A stretch of 64,000 bases of DNA from Allorhizobium undicola ORS 992 = ATCC 700741 (lineage in GTDB: Bacteria > Pseudomonadota > Alphaproteobacteria > Rhizobiales > Rhizobiaceae). Each line of letters starts with the position of its first letter. Position 1 is the first letter of the stretch. The position numbers and the translations under genes are program-made. The notes under the pieces were generated by a model. It worked only from the letters and a program-made list of their open reading frames with translations, was not told where the DNA came from and did no database searches. The stretch is from NCBI RefSeq assembly GCF_000621665.1, contig NZ_KK211327.1, positions 62,846 through 126,845 on the forward strand. Direction: 5' to 3'. Positions 18,120-26,985 of the stretch are shown piece by piece.

Positions 18120-18291
18120 AGCATTTCCAGCAAAAGTGTAGTCGGTTTTGCGTCCGGAAATGCGCCGAAACAAGAAGTTAGAGCATTGTAGGTGAACCCG
18201 TGTTCACCGGAAGTGCTCTAGAGCATTGCCCCGAGCAAAGTGTAGCCACGGTTTTCGTCCGGTCAACACCGGTTCAGTTGCATTGCTCTAT
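18118..18291. repeat. Cluster of AGAGCATT palindromic repeats
   Basis: Three degenerate units starting AGAGCATT at 18118, 18180 and 18220 and ending TGCTCTA near 18290. They contain GTAGTCGGTTTTGCGTCCGG-like and GTGAACCCGTGTTCAC-type inverted segments. The array fills the space between the convergent propeller and GGDEF/EAL genes. Confidence 0.65.
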
Positions 18292-20321
18292 GCAACAGCG
18301 CGGCTGGCTTGCGGGTTTTTGTTTCTGAACTGCGTCAGCCAATTGGCGATCATGTCGGCAGGGATGGGGCGGGAGAAGAAATAGCCCTGGCCAATATCGC
18401 AGCCCATGCGCCGTAGCGTCTCCAGCTCTTCGCGGGTTTCAACCCCTTCAACGAGAATTTCCATGTTCAGCGCGGTGCCCAGGCTGACCATGGCGGCAAT
18501 CAGCGCGTGGTTGGTGCGATTATTGGCGACATCGGCCACGAAGCTGCGGTCGATTTTCAATCTGTCGATCTTGAGATCGATAAGATAGGTGAGGGATGTG
18601 TGGCCCATGCCGAAATCATCGACGGCCAGTTTGTATCCGGCGCGTTCCAGCTTGTGCATCTCCTCTCCGGCAACTTCCGGATCGAGCATCGCCTCTTCGG
18701 TGATTTCCACTTCCAGCCGGTGCGGAGGAAGGTCATAGGTCTCGATCAGCCTGTCCAGCATATCGCTGACTGCAAAGAGCGTGAAATCGCGTGGCGAGAT
18801 GTTGATCGCCACGGTGGCCTCCGGCAGGCCCAGATCAGGCAATTTTTGCAAAAGGCGGCAGGCATCCTCGGCAATTCTTGCCGTCAATTGTTCCGAAAGC
18901 TGGATGGCGTGGGCTGCGCCGAAGATTTCCGGTGGCGAAACCGCGCCAAGTTCGGGATGAAACCAGCGCGCCAGGGCTTCGAAACCCACCACGGCACCGG
19001 TGGTGAGGTCCAGCTGCGGCTGGAACCAGGCCTCGACCTTGCCCGTCCTGATGGCATTTTCCAGATCCTGCTCGATGCGGCGCTGGCGATCGATGCGGTC
19101 CCGTATGCGCGGGTTGAAAATGCGCCATTGCCGCCGTCCGGCCTGTTTGGCCTCCATCAGCGCCATGCTGGCGGCGGTAAAAAGGCTGTCGGCATCGTTT
19201 GCGTGATCGGGAAAATAGGCAAGTCCGCTGCTCAGGCTTGGAATCGTGCTTTTGCTGCCAAGAAAAATCGGTTCGCGGCAATCTTGCAGGATCCTGGTCG
19301 TTAACGCCTCGGAGCGGGCAGCTGCATCGTCGCCACGCATGAGTATGGCAAATTCATCGGCGCTGATGCGTGATACGATGGCGCTGTTGCCAGCGGCCTG
19401 CCTTAGCCTCTGGCCGATAATGGTCAGAAACTGGTCGCCACTACGGTGGCCAAAAGCGTCGTTGATGAGCTTGAACCTGTCGATGTCGATCAGGATCAAG
19501 GCAAGCCCTTGCTTGTTCACACCGGCCGTGATGATTTCCCCGGCCATCTTGCCGTTGAAATAGATGCGGTTGAAAAGGCCCGTGACCGGATCGCCGTTCG
19601 CAAGGGTTTCGAGCCGCAGATTTTTCTGGCGAATATCCTCGTTGGCAAGCGTGAGTGAGCGGTTGACCGCCTCATTCTCCAGCTTGTTGAGTTCGATCCG
19701 CAGGAAGCGGCGTTCGGAATCGACCATTCGGTGCCCGACAATGGCCATCAGCAATGTCAGTTCGATGGTGGTGATGAGGCCGATATAGCCGCCATGCGCC
19801 ACGAAGGTCCACGCAAGACTTATGGTGATAGGGGTTGAAAAACTGAAGGAAACCAGACTGCTGCCGTTCTGCCGGATCGCTGCCCCGCAAATGAGGCCCG
19901 TGAGCAGCAGGGTGATTGCGCTGTCAGAACTGACAAGATCGAGAGACCGAATGAAGACCGGCAAAGATGCCCAGACAAGGCCCTGAAAGAAAGCGCTCAG
20001 CGCCATGAGACGAATCGTCGTGCGGGGCCGGATGGACGCAAAACTTTCTCTTCTGAGTTTGCGAACAAGCGCAAGACGGGCGGCAGTGATGGCGAGAAAG
20101 CTGAGAAGCCACCAAATCAGCTCATCAGATATGCCATGTTTCGTCGCCAGCAGGCTGGTCCCGGCAACTGCACAGGCGCCATTGAGCAGCATGATGCTCT
20201 TGCTGTTCTTGAGCAAGAACCTGGCCTGAGACTTGCGGGCTGACTCTATCAAACGGAATACCTGGTAAACTGAAGGGTAGATAAATTCTAAAAAAGACAA
20301 TCTAGGACTATTTGTATCCAA
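18288..20321 (-). CDS. Membrane GGDEF/EAL protein, probable c-di-GMP phosphodiesterase
   Basis: Up to 677 residues. Several hydrophobic segments in the first 200 residues (LIWWLLSFLAITAARLALV, TLLLTGLICGAAI, TTIELTLLMAIVG) form an N-terminal membrane sensor. A GGDEF domain follows (DPVTGLFNRIYFNGK, LILIDIDRFKLINDAFGH), but its signature is ISADEF, so cyclase activity is doubtful. The EAL domain keeps the key residues: GFEALARW, NISPRDF, EITEEA, DDFGMGHTSLTYL, KIDRSFV and EGVETREEL, so hydrolysis of cyclic di-GMP is expected. The start is uncertain: the frame opens with TTG at 20321, and the first ATG is at 20192. Confidence 0.9.
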   Translation of the reverse strand: MDTNSPRLSFLEFIYPSVYQVFRLIESARKSQARFLLKNSKSIMLLNGACAVAGTSLLATKHGISDELIWWLLSFLAITAARLALVRKLRRESFASIRPRTTIRLMALSAFFQGLVWASLPVFIRSLDLVSSDSAITLLLTGLICGAAIRQNGSSLVSFSFSTPITISLAWTFVAHGGYIGLITTIELTLLMAIVGHRMVDSERRFLRIELNKLENEAVNRSLTLANEDIRQKNLRLETLANGDPVTGLFNRIYFNGKMAGEIITAGVNKQGLALILIDIDRFKLINDAFGHRSGDQFLTIIGQRLRQAAGNSAIVSRISADEFAILMRGDDAAARSEALTTRILQDCREPIFLGSKSTIPSLSSGLAYFPDHANDADSLFTAASMALMEAKQAGRRQWRIFNPRIRDRIDRQRRIEQDLENAIRTGKVEAWFQPQLDLTTGAVVGFEALARWFHPELGAVSPPEIFGAAHAIQLSEQLTARIAEDACRLLQKLPDLGLPEATVAINISPRDFTLFAVSDMLDRLIETYDLPPHRLEVEITEEAMLDPEVAGEEMHKLERAGYKLAVDDFGMGHTSLTYLIDLKIDRLKIDRSFVADVANNRTNHALIAAMVSLGTALNMEILVEGVETREELETLRRMGCDIGQGYFFSRPIPADMIANWLTQFRNKNPQASRAVA

Positions 20322-20357
20322 TCAGGTTTTAATCTAGGGTTACGTCATAAGCCTAAA

Positions 20358-20376
20358 AAATACATAATTCGTATTT
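20358..20376. promoter_or_regulatory. Small inverted repeat upstream of the GGDEF/EAL gene
   Basis: AAATAC and GTATTT (20358-20363/20371-20376) flank a 7-base spacer in an AT-rich stretch just upstream of the 18288-20321 gene. It is a candidate operator only. Confidence 0.3.
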
Positions 20377-20454
20377 ACATGCCCCGGTTCTTGCATGAAA
20401 TAGATTGAAACTATCCGTTTTTTTGCTATTTCGCAGCTTTCGCTGAGAGTCTGT

Positions 20455-20605
20455 TCATGAAAGTGGATATCGAGCAAGCCGTCTGGTAATGCGCTTGATC
20501 ATTGCGGTCTGGATGAAGGCGACGCTTGTTGCTGAGAAACGCTCAAAATCCTTTGCCATTCGGCGGTTTATGCCGAGCCACGCCAGCGTCCGCACGACAC
20601 AAAGG
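20455..20605 (-). pseudogene. IS5-family transposase remnant (C-terminal fragment)
   Basis: The reverse strand encodes about 50 residues, VVRTLAWLGINRRMAKDFER followed by FSATSVAFIQTAMIKRITRR and LARYPLS-stop. This matches the C-terminal pattern of IS5/IS427-type transposases (RTFAWLxxxRRLAKDFE, ending in xRRLAR). In the same frame a stop codon occurs upstream near 20606, and the N-terminal catalytic parts are absent, so the gene is dead. GAGAGTCTGTTCATGAA next to the stop may be the remaining IS end. Confidence 0.7.
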
Positions 20606-20632
20606 CGTCAGTCGGGCATTCTTATGGATGTT

Positions 20633-20696
20633 CATTCGGAGCGATCCCAAAAGACTGAGGTGTGGTAACTCCAGTCTCCCAAATCTGCTCCGAATG
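20633..20696. repeat. 64-bp palindrome next to the IS remnant
   Basis: CATTCGGAGC (20633-20642) and GCTCCGAATG (20687-20696) are perfect inverted arms. Inner segments AGACTG and CAGTCT also pair. The rest of the 20322-20787 gap (466 bases) holds the transposase fragment and the AT-rich promoter region of the GGDEF/EAL gene; no other gene is seen. Confidence 0.65.
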
Positions 20697-20787
20697 ACAA
20701 CCTCCTGACAGCTCACATCTAAGGCGACAGGTTTTGGTGCTTTGAAAGGAAGGGGTATGGCGATGCCTCTTCCTTTGTTCTCAATTA

Positions 20788-22077
20788 TCAGGCGAATTCC
20801 GGCTCCTGTTTTGGCGCAATAACCCTCTGCGGCAACGCGCTGGCGCTCTTTGCACCCTGCCATACGCGCAGGAAATTGCCGCTATAGACCCGGCAAATCC
20901 TCTCTTCAGGCCAGCCGGCGGCCAGCATGGCGCGGGTGAGCTGGATAAGGTCGGTACCGCTTTGCATCCCGGTCGGTATGCTTGAAATCCCGCCGTCGAA
21001 ATCGCTGCCGAAGGACAGGTGATCCCACGGATCGGCGGTGACATGCATTGTGGCGATCAGACTTGCCAGACGTTCGTAGTAATTCACTACATACTCAAGA
21101 TCGACATCCATGCAGGGCTTGCCGTTTTCGAGAATACGGGCATTCAGGAAAATCGGCGCAAGAATGATGCTGATCGTGCCGCCGGTTTCGACGATGGCGC
21201 GAATTGCCGCATCGCTCAAGGTGCGGTCCAGATAGCGCGGCGGCGTGGCGGGCTGTCCGCCGTTGAGCGAGACGGTTCTTGAGGCTGCATGGGACGCAAG
21301 AAGTGGCACGCCGTGCGCAAGGCATAGCTCTGCCGTTTCGATAATGGCCTGATCCGCCGTGTGCGACACGTCGATCAACAACCCCAGTTCCATGCAATGT
21401 TCCACGAAATCCCGCCCGAAGGCCGATAATCCGGCTGGCCCCTTGCGCCAGGGATTCATTGGAAGATAACCGCTGCGGCAAATATCGGTGTGGCTGAAAT
21501 GGTTGAGCGTCACATAGGCGGCGCCACTCTTTGCCAGTTCGCCAAGCCGCGCCAGGCGTTTTGCCTGGGTGGATGCGCCGTTGCCGCCCAGAACATGGGC
21601 ACCTTCCACCGCAAGAATGGCGCTTGCCACACCATCGGCCCACGCGGCGCGGACGGCCTGGGGCGTGTTGGCGAGCCGCAGTCTGCCGTGGCTTTGCCCG
21701 ACGATTTCATGAACATAATCCCGATGCGTCAGCCAATTGCTCCAGGGATCGCCAAAGCGTGCGCCAAACAGGTTTTCCCACAAGGCATGGGCCGCAAAGC
21801 AGGCGCCGCCATAGCCGCCATGCAGGAAATCCGGGCCGCCGACATGGCGAAAATGCGGCACATTCTTACCCCTGGGCGCGGTGGCCGTAATCAGCCGCAT
21901 ACTCAAGGGCCATTGCTTTGCCCTCCAGTCTCCGGCCCAGAAATCGCAACCTGTCAGCCGCGTAACATAAAGAGAATCAAGATGCGTATCGATCGGGTAG
22001 GCCAGACTGTGCACCCTGCGCGTTTTTCTGGCCAAAAGGGAATCGTTTTCCGCCTCATGCAATGCCGTGTTACCCAT
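20788..22077 (-). CDS. Membrane dipeptidase (peptidase family M19)
   Basis: A 429-residue zinc dipeptidase of the renal dipeptidase family, cleaving dipeptides, often with dehydro or D-residues. The metal-binding pattern is present: DTHLDSL near residue 32, Glu in LAVEGAHVLGG, His in LLIDVSHTADQAI and ASHAASR. SFGSDFDGG near the C terminus is also conserved. No clear signal sequence is seen, so it is probably cytoplasmic. The ATG at 22077 has GGGGGCGG upstream. It diverges from ccoG; no functional link is apparent. Confidence 0.88.
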   Translation of the reverse strand: MGNTALHEAENDSLLARKTRRVHSLAYPIDTHLDSLYVTRLTGCDFWAGDWRAKQWPLSMRLITATAPRGKNVPHFRHVGGPDFLHGGYGGACFAAHALWENLFGARFGDPWSNWLTHRDYVHEIVGQSHGRLRLANTPQAVRAAWADGVASAILAVEGAHVLGGNGASTQAKRLARLGELAKSGAAYVTLNHFSHTDICRSGYLPMNPWRKGPAGLSAFGRDFVEHCMELGLLIDVSHTADQAIIETAELCLAHGVPLLASHAASRTVSLNGGQPATPPRYLDRTLSDAAIRAIVETGGTISIILAPIFLNARILENGKPCMDVDLEYVVNYYERLASLIATMHVTADPWDHLSFGSDFDGGISSIPTGMQSGTDLIQLTRAMLAAGWPEERICRVYSGNFLRVWQGAKSASALPQRVIAPKQEPEFA

Positions 22078-22256
22078 ATCCGCCCCCGGACGTTAAAAAT
22101 TCAAATGAAAACTTAAAATTCAAACATAACTCGCCATGCAATTATGATGCCATTTTCCCTTCGGGGGCGGTGATGACGGCATTTGCCGCGTCAGGCGTGT
22201 GTCTTTCTCTGTCTTTGTGCCGAACGCGATCGGGTTGTGCGGCTCTTTGTCCAGCC

Positions 22257-22270
22257 TTGATATAAGTCAA
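22257..22270 (+). promoter_or_regulatory. FNR box upstream of ccoG
   Basis: TTGATATAAGTCAA has the same half sites as the hemN box (TTGAT/GTCAA). Its centre at 22263.5 lies about 41.5 bases before a plausible start near 22305, with CATAGA (22295-22300) as -10. It is expected to bind FnrN or FixK-type activators and drive ccoGHIS under low oxygen. Confidence 0.75.
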
Positions 22271-22324
22271 GGTGTCTTGCGGCGGAACGGGCGACATAGA
22301 AGCTGCCAACAGAGGTCAGCCCCG

Positions 22325-23908
22325 ATGACACAGCCCAGTTTTAACCCCGCCGAAGAGGTGCCCGCCATAGAGAGGGCGGATGTGGAAGCGGTCAATTCCG
22401 CGAAAATCCGCAAGCCGCTTTACGAGGCGCGCAAGAAGATCTTTCCGAAACGGGCAAGTGGCCGGTTTCGCCAGTTCAAGTGGCTGGTGATGGCCATCAC
22501 GCTTGGAATATATTATCTCACTCCATGGGTCAGGTGGGATCGTGGCGCCTATGCGCCGGATCAGGCGGTGTTGATCGATCTGGCGCATCGGCGCTTTTAT
22601 TTCTTCTTCATCGAAATCTGGCCGCAGGAATTTTTCTTTGTTGCCGGTTTGCTGGTCATGGCCGGATTTGGCCTGTTTCTGGTGACATCGGCAGTGGGCC
22701 GCGCATGGTGCGGCTACACCTGTCCGCAGACGGTCTGGACCGATCTGTTCCTCGTGGTCGAGCGCTTCATCGAGGGGGATCGTAATGCGCGCATCAAGCT
22801 GGATGCTGCGCCCTGGAGCCTTGGAAAGCTTTGGAAGCGGGTGAGCAAACACGCCATCTGGATCGTCATCGGTATTGCGACAGGCGGGGCCTGGATCTTT
22901 TATTTTGCCGACGCACCGGGCCTTCTGAGAGAATTCGTAACGGGCGAGGCCGAGCCGGTTGCCTACATCACCGTGGCCATCCTCACCGCCACGACCTATG
23001 TTTTCGGTGGGCTGATGCGGGAGCAGGTCTGTATCTACATGTGTCCCTGGCCGCGCATTCAAGGCGCCATGCTGGATGAGAATTCTCTGGTTGTCACCTA
23101 TAACGACTGGCGGGGAGAGCCGCGCTCGCGCCACGCCAAAAAGGCGGTTGCTGCCGGGCAGCCGGTAGGCGATTGCGTGGATTGCAATGCCTGCGTGGTG
23201 GTCTGTCCCATGGGCATCGATATTCGAGATGGTCAGCAACTCGAATGCATTACCTGCGCGCTGTGCATCGATGCCTGCGATGGGGTGATGGACAAGCTGG
23301 GCAAGCCACGCGGCCTTATCGCCTATGCAACGCTTGCGGAATATCAGGGCAATATGGCGCTTGCGACGGATGAGGGCAGAACGGCCATCGATCCCACCCG
23401 CGTTCGAAACGCCGATGGTGGCTTTGTGGATACGATCCGGCATTTCGACTGGCGGGTCATTTTCCGGGTGCGCACCCTGCTTTACATGGGCGTCTGGTCT
23501 GCCGTCGGCATTGCGATGCTGGTGGCGCTGATGATGCGCGAGCGGCTGGAAGTGAATGTCCTCCATGATCGCAATCCGCAATTCGTGCTGGAATCGAATG
23601 GCTCTATCCGCAATGGCTATACGGTCAGGCTGCTCAACATGATCCCGGAGCCGCGCGACATTATCGTCAGTCTCGACGGCCTGCCAGAAGCCTCGATGAA
23701 GGTCAACGGAATGCAGGAAGAGGCGACACGCTCTCTCACCGTTTCCGTTGAGCCGGACGAGGCCACCACGCTCAAGGTCTACGTAACCTTGCCGCGCGAG
23801 GCTGTCACGGAGCCTGCCCAGACCTTCCGCTTTATCGCCACCGATCCGCAATCGGGTGAAACTGCCGCCTACAAGGCCACCTTTAACGGCCCCGGAGAAA
23901 AGAAATGA
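22325..23908 (+). CDS. ccoG: Cbb3 oxidase assembly ferredoxin-like protein CcoG
   Basis: A 527-residue membrane iron-sulfur protein of the RdxA/FixG family, a cupric reductase aiding copper delivery to cbb3 oxidase. About five membrane segments are visible, with GRAWCGYTCPQTVWTD and REQVCIYMCPW typical of the NapH/CcoG core. Two [4Fe-4S] clusters come from CVDCNACVVVCPMGID and CITCALCIDACD. The C-terminal 130 residues form an Ig-like periplasmic domain. The ATG at 22325 with AGAGG upstream is preferred over an in-frame start at 22199, which would overlap the FNR box. First gene of ccoGHIS. Confidence 0.94.
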   Translation: MTQPSFNPAEEVPAIERADVEAVNSAKIRKPLYEARKKIFPKRASGRFRQFKWLVMAITLGIYYLTPWVRWDRGAYAPDQAVLIDLAHRRFYFFFIEIWPQEFFFVAGLLVMAGFGLFLVTSAVGRAWCGYTCPQTVWTDLFLVVERFIEGDRNARIKLDAAPWSLGKLWKRVSKHAIWIVIGIATGGAWIFYFADAPGLLREFVTGEAEPVAYITVAILTATTYVFGGLMREQVCIYMCPWPRIQGAMLDENSLVVTYNDWRGEPRSRHAKKAVAAGQPVGDCVDCNACVVVCPMGIDIRDGQQLECITCALCIDACDGVMDKLGKPRGLIAYATLAEYQGNMALATDEGRTAIDPTRVRNADGGFVDTIRHFDWRVIFRVRTLLYMGVWSAVGIAMLVALMMRERLEVNVLHDRNPQFVLESNGSIRNGYTVRLLNMIPEPRDIIVSLDGLPEASMKVNGMQEEATRSLTVSVEPDEATTLKVYVTLPREAVTEPAQTFRFIATDPQSGETAAYKATFNGPGEKK

Positions 23909-24393
23909 CTGCTCGTATCGGAAAATCTTTCACCTTCACCGGCTGGCATATGCTTTTGACCATCTGCTCGTTTTTCGGCGTCATCATTGCCGTGAATTTC
24001 ACCATGGCATGGTATGCGAGCCATAGCTGGAGCGGCATCGTGGTGGAAAATACCTATGTCGCCAGCCAGCAATTCAATGAGACCACGGCAGAGATCCGCG
24101 CCATTCTGGACAGCGGCGTCACCGGCAAAATGGCGGTGCAACAGGGTATTATCACCTATGATCTGCAAATTCCCGGCAAGGGCCCGGTCAATGCCGATAA
24201 GGTGGTGGCTAATTTCAAGCGGCCTGTCGGCACGGCGCAGGACTTTTCCATCGAGCTTCGGCCCGAAGCGCCCGGCCATTTCGTCGGCGCGCATCCCGCC
24301 GGTCCCGGTCACTGGATCTATGAGGTTGTTGCCACCGATCACGGCAAGCTGGTGATGCACGAGGCAAATCGCATCGCGGTGCTGGAGGATTGA
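23905..24393 (+). CDS. ccoH: Cbb3 oxidase assembly protein CcoH
   Basis: A 162-residue FixH/CcoH protein. It has one N-terminal membrane segment (WHMLLTICSFFGVIIAVNFT) followed by a periplasmic domain with YVASQQFNE and YDLQIPGKGPVNADK. CcoH stabilises the assembling cbb3 oxidase. The start overlaps the ccoG stop by four bases (ATGA), so translation is coupled; the next gene follows after three bases. Confidence 0.9.
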   Translation: MTARIGKSFTFTGWHMLLTICSFFGVIIAVNFTMAWYASHSWSGIVVENTYVASQQFNETTAEIRAILDSGVTGKMAVQQGIITYDLQIPGKGPVNADKVVANFKRPVGTAQDFSIELRPEAPGHFVGAHPAGPGHWIYEVVATDHGKLVMHEANRIAVLED

Positions 24394-24396
24394 GCC

Positions 24397-26679
24397 ATGA
24401 GCTGCTGTGCACCCGGAACGGAAAGCGCCCTGGACATGGCGCGGGCCACGCTTCCTTCCACGGAGGAAATCGGACTATCCAGCCGGTCGTTGGGGGATGG
24501 CTTGCGCCAGATCGATTTCAGCGTTCCCGGTGTTTATTGCGGCACCTGCATCACCAGCATCGAAAAAGCGCTGAAGGACGTGCCGGAGGTGGAGAAAGCC
24601 CGCGTCAACCTGTCCACCCGCCGCGTTTCGGTCGTGTGGCGGGCGGGCGAGGCATTCGATCCGCAGCAACTGGCGCGCACCATCGCCGCCACCGGCTATG
24701 CCTGCCATCTCTTCACCCCGGAAGAAGGCAGTGCCGATCAGCTTCTCAAGCAACTGATCCGGGCCGTTGCCGTCTCCGGCTTTGCGGCTACCAATATCAT
24801 GCTGCTTTCCGTTTCTGTCTGGTCCGGGGCCGATGCCGGCACGCGCGACCTGTTTCACTGGATTTCGGCGCTGATTGCCGCTCCGGCGCTGATTTATGCC
24901 GGAAGGTTCTTTTACCGCTCCGCCTGGAGTGTCTTGCGGCATGGCCGCACCAATATGGATGTGCCGATCGCCATTGGCATTACCATGTCCTATTTTTCCT
25001 CCCTGTGGGAAACCATCCACCACGGCGAACACGCCTATTTCGATGCGACCGCCTCGCTGCTGTTCTTTCTGCTGATCGGCCGGGCGCTGGATCACATGAT
25101 GCGGGACCGTGCGCGCTCGGCCATCAGCGGTCTTGCGCGTCTCAATCCACGCGGCGCAACGGTCATCCTGCCCGACGGCAGCCGCGAATACCGGCTGGTG
25201 GATGATCTGCGCCCCGCAGACCGTATTGCCATTGCCGCGGGTGAACGGGTGCCGGTGGATGGCGTCGTTCTGTCGGGGGAAAGCGATCTCGACCGCTCGA
25301 TCGTCAATGGCGAAAGCGCGCCGCATCCTGTCAGCGCCGGAGATGGCGTGCAGGGCGGTACGCTGAACCTGACGGGCGCGCTGGTGGTGGAGGCGGTGGC
25401 AGAGGCGCGTGATTCATTTCTGGCCGAGGTGGTACGGCTTATGGAGGCTGCCGAAGGCGGCAGGGCGCGCTATCGCCGCATTGCCGACCGTGCCGCGCGT
25501 TTCTATTCACCGGCCGTGCATCTTCTGGCCTTTGGCTCTTTCGTGAGCTGGGGTCTTTACGATGGCGACTGGAAGCACGCCATGCTGGTTGCCATTGCCG
25601 TTCTCATCATTACCTGCCCCTGCGCGCTCGGTCTGGCCGTGCCGGTGGTGCAGGTGGTGGCCGCGGGCCGCCTGTTTCGCAACGGGGTGATGGTCAAGGA
25701 CGGATCGGCCATGGAGAGACTGGCCGAGATCGATGCCATTGCCTTCGACAAGACCGGAACACTGACGCTTGGCCGTCCGCGTCTTGTGGAAACCGAGGGG
25801 GGAAATTCATGGGCCCGCGAAATCGCCGCTGGCCTTGCCATGGGCTCGCGCCATCCGCTGTCACAGGCGCTGGCAGCGGCATTGCCACGCGGGCGAACCT
25901 TCGATTCGGCGCGGGAAATTCCCGGCGCTGGCGTGGAGGCGGTGACGCCGGAGGCGACCTTCCGGCTCGGCAGCCGCAGTTTTGCCTGCCCCGGCCAGCC
26001 GGTGCCGCAGGAAACGGCTCTTTCAGAGGTGGTTCTCTCGCAGGATGGGCAAATTTGCGCGGTCTTCCGCTTCGAGGACAGTCTACGGCCAGATGCCGAA
26101 CAGGCCATTGCCCGGTTGAAGGCCATGGGCCTGTCGATGACAGTGCTTTCCGGTGACAGAGCTCCTGTTGTAAAGGCGCTGGCCGAGCGGCTGGGCCTGG
26201 ATGGCGCACGGGCCGAACTTTCGCCCGCCGACAAGGCGCGTGCCTGCGCCGAGGCAGGCGAGGCAGGCCACAAATTACTGATGGTGGGAGATGGCATCAA
26301 CGATGCGCCCGCCCTTGCCGCTGCGCATGTTTCAATGGCGCCTGCGACGGCGGCGGATGTGGGGCGGCAGGCCGCCGACTTCGTCTTCATGCATGATGGG
26401 CTGGATGCCGTTCCTTTCGCGCTGGAGATGTCGCGCAAGGCAGGCCGGCTTATCCGCGAGAATTTCGTGCTGGCAATTGGCTATAATGTCATTGCCGTGC
26501 CGATTGCGCTTGCGGGCTATGCCACGCCGCTTATTGCCGCCGTCGCCATGTCCACCTCATCCATGATCGTGGTGGCGAATGCCTTGCGGCTGAACGCCTT
26601 TGGCCGGGCGGAACCCGTTGAGGGCAGGGTGGCCCCTTCTTCCATGCTTCAGACCACCGCGCCGAGGCTTGCCGCATGA
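24397..26679 (+). CDS. ccoI: Copper-exporting P1B-type ATPase CcoI
   Basis: A 760-residue CPx-type ATPase (FixI/CcoI) that moves copper out of the cytoplasm for insertion into cbb3 oxidase. It has an N-terminal CC pair (MSCCAPG), a heavy-metal-associated domain with GVYCGTC (Cys48, Cys51), membrane helices, the CPC ion motif in ITCPCALGLAVPV near residue 407, the phosphorylation site DKTGTLT near 452, and GDGINDAPAL near 631. It lies three bases after ccoH and its end overlaps ccoS by four bases. Confidence 0.95.
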   Translation: MSCCAPGTESALDMARATLPSTEEIGLSSRSLGDGLRQIDFSVPGVYCGTCITSIEKALKDVPEVEKARVNLSTRRVSVVWRAGEAFDPQQLARTIAATGYACHLFTPEEGSADQLLKQLIRAVAVSGFAATNIMLLSVSVWSGADAGTRDLFHWISALIAAPALIYAGRFFYRSAWSVLRHGRTNMDVPIAIGITMSYFSSLWETIHHGEHAYFDATASLLFFLLIGRALDHMMRDRARSAISGLARLNPRGATVILPDGSREYRLVDDLRPADRIAIAAGERVPVDGVVLSGESDLDRSIVNGESAPHPVSAGDGVQGGTLNLTGALVVEAVAEARDSFLAEVVRLMEAAEGGRARYRRIADRAARFYSPAVHLLAFGSFVSWGLYDGDWKHAMLVAIAVLIITCPCALGLAVPVVQVVAAGRLFRNGVMVKDGSAMERLAEIDAIAFDKTGTLTLGRPRLVETEGGNSWAREIAAGLAMGSRHPLSQALAAALPRGRTFDSAREIPGAGVEAVTPEATFRLGSRSFACPGQPVPQETALSEVVLSQDGQICAVFRFEDSLRPDAEQAIARLKAMGLSMTVLSGDRAPVVKALAERLGLDGARAELSPADKARACAEAGEAGHKLLMVGDGINDAPALAAAHVSMAPATAADVGRQAADFVFMHDGLDAVPFALEMSRKAGRLIRENFVLAIGYNVIAVPIALAGYATPLIAAVAMSTSSMIVVANALRLNAFGRAEPVEGRVAPSSMLQTTAPRLAA

Positions 26680-26831
26680 ATATGCTGATCTATCTTATTC
26701 CCATAGCGCTTTTCATGGGCGGTCTCGGCCTCTTCGCTTTTCTCTGGTCGTTGAAAAGCGGCCAGTATGACGATCTTGAAGGGGCCGCGTGGCGGGTGAT
26801 TACCGATGATGACGAGAAGCCCGCAGCCTGA
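26676..26831 (+). CDS. ccoS: Cbb3 oxidase maturation protein CcoS
   Basis: A 51-residue single-span membrane protein: MNMLIYLIPIALFMGGLGLF, then AFLWSLKSGQYDDLEGAAWR and a short acidic tail. SGQYDDLEGxAxR is the hallmark of CcoS/FixS, needed for cofactor insertion into cbb3 oxidase. It overlaps the ccoI stop by four bases (ATGA). It is last in ccoGHIS; ccoNOQP is not adjacent. Confidence 0.93.
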   Translation: MNMLIYLIPIALFMGGLGLFAFLWSLKSGQYDDLEGAAWRVITDDDEKPAA

Positions 26832-26985
26832 CGGTTGAAGACCTTCGCGTCCGATTGGAGGGGCGCTTGCACCTCCGGTCCATCGGAAAAATCTATTGCA
26901 TGAAATGCGCTGTGTTACTTGCCCGGTTTGGCAATGAGTGCCAAAACGAGTGTCCTTGTCCTGGGAAAAACAGTGGAGCATGATA

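Noticed and set aside
20543..20863. Open frame across the IS remnant and the dipeptidase end
   Set aside because: Out of frame with the transposase fragment, crosses the palindrome and has no homology-like features.
26850..26886. Hairpin between ccoS and gnd (GGAGG/CCTCC with CCGAT/ATCGG)
   Set aside because: Imperfect, with no T tract on the plus strand; not convincing as a terminator or riboswitch.
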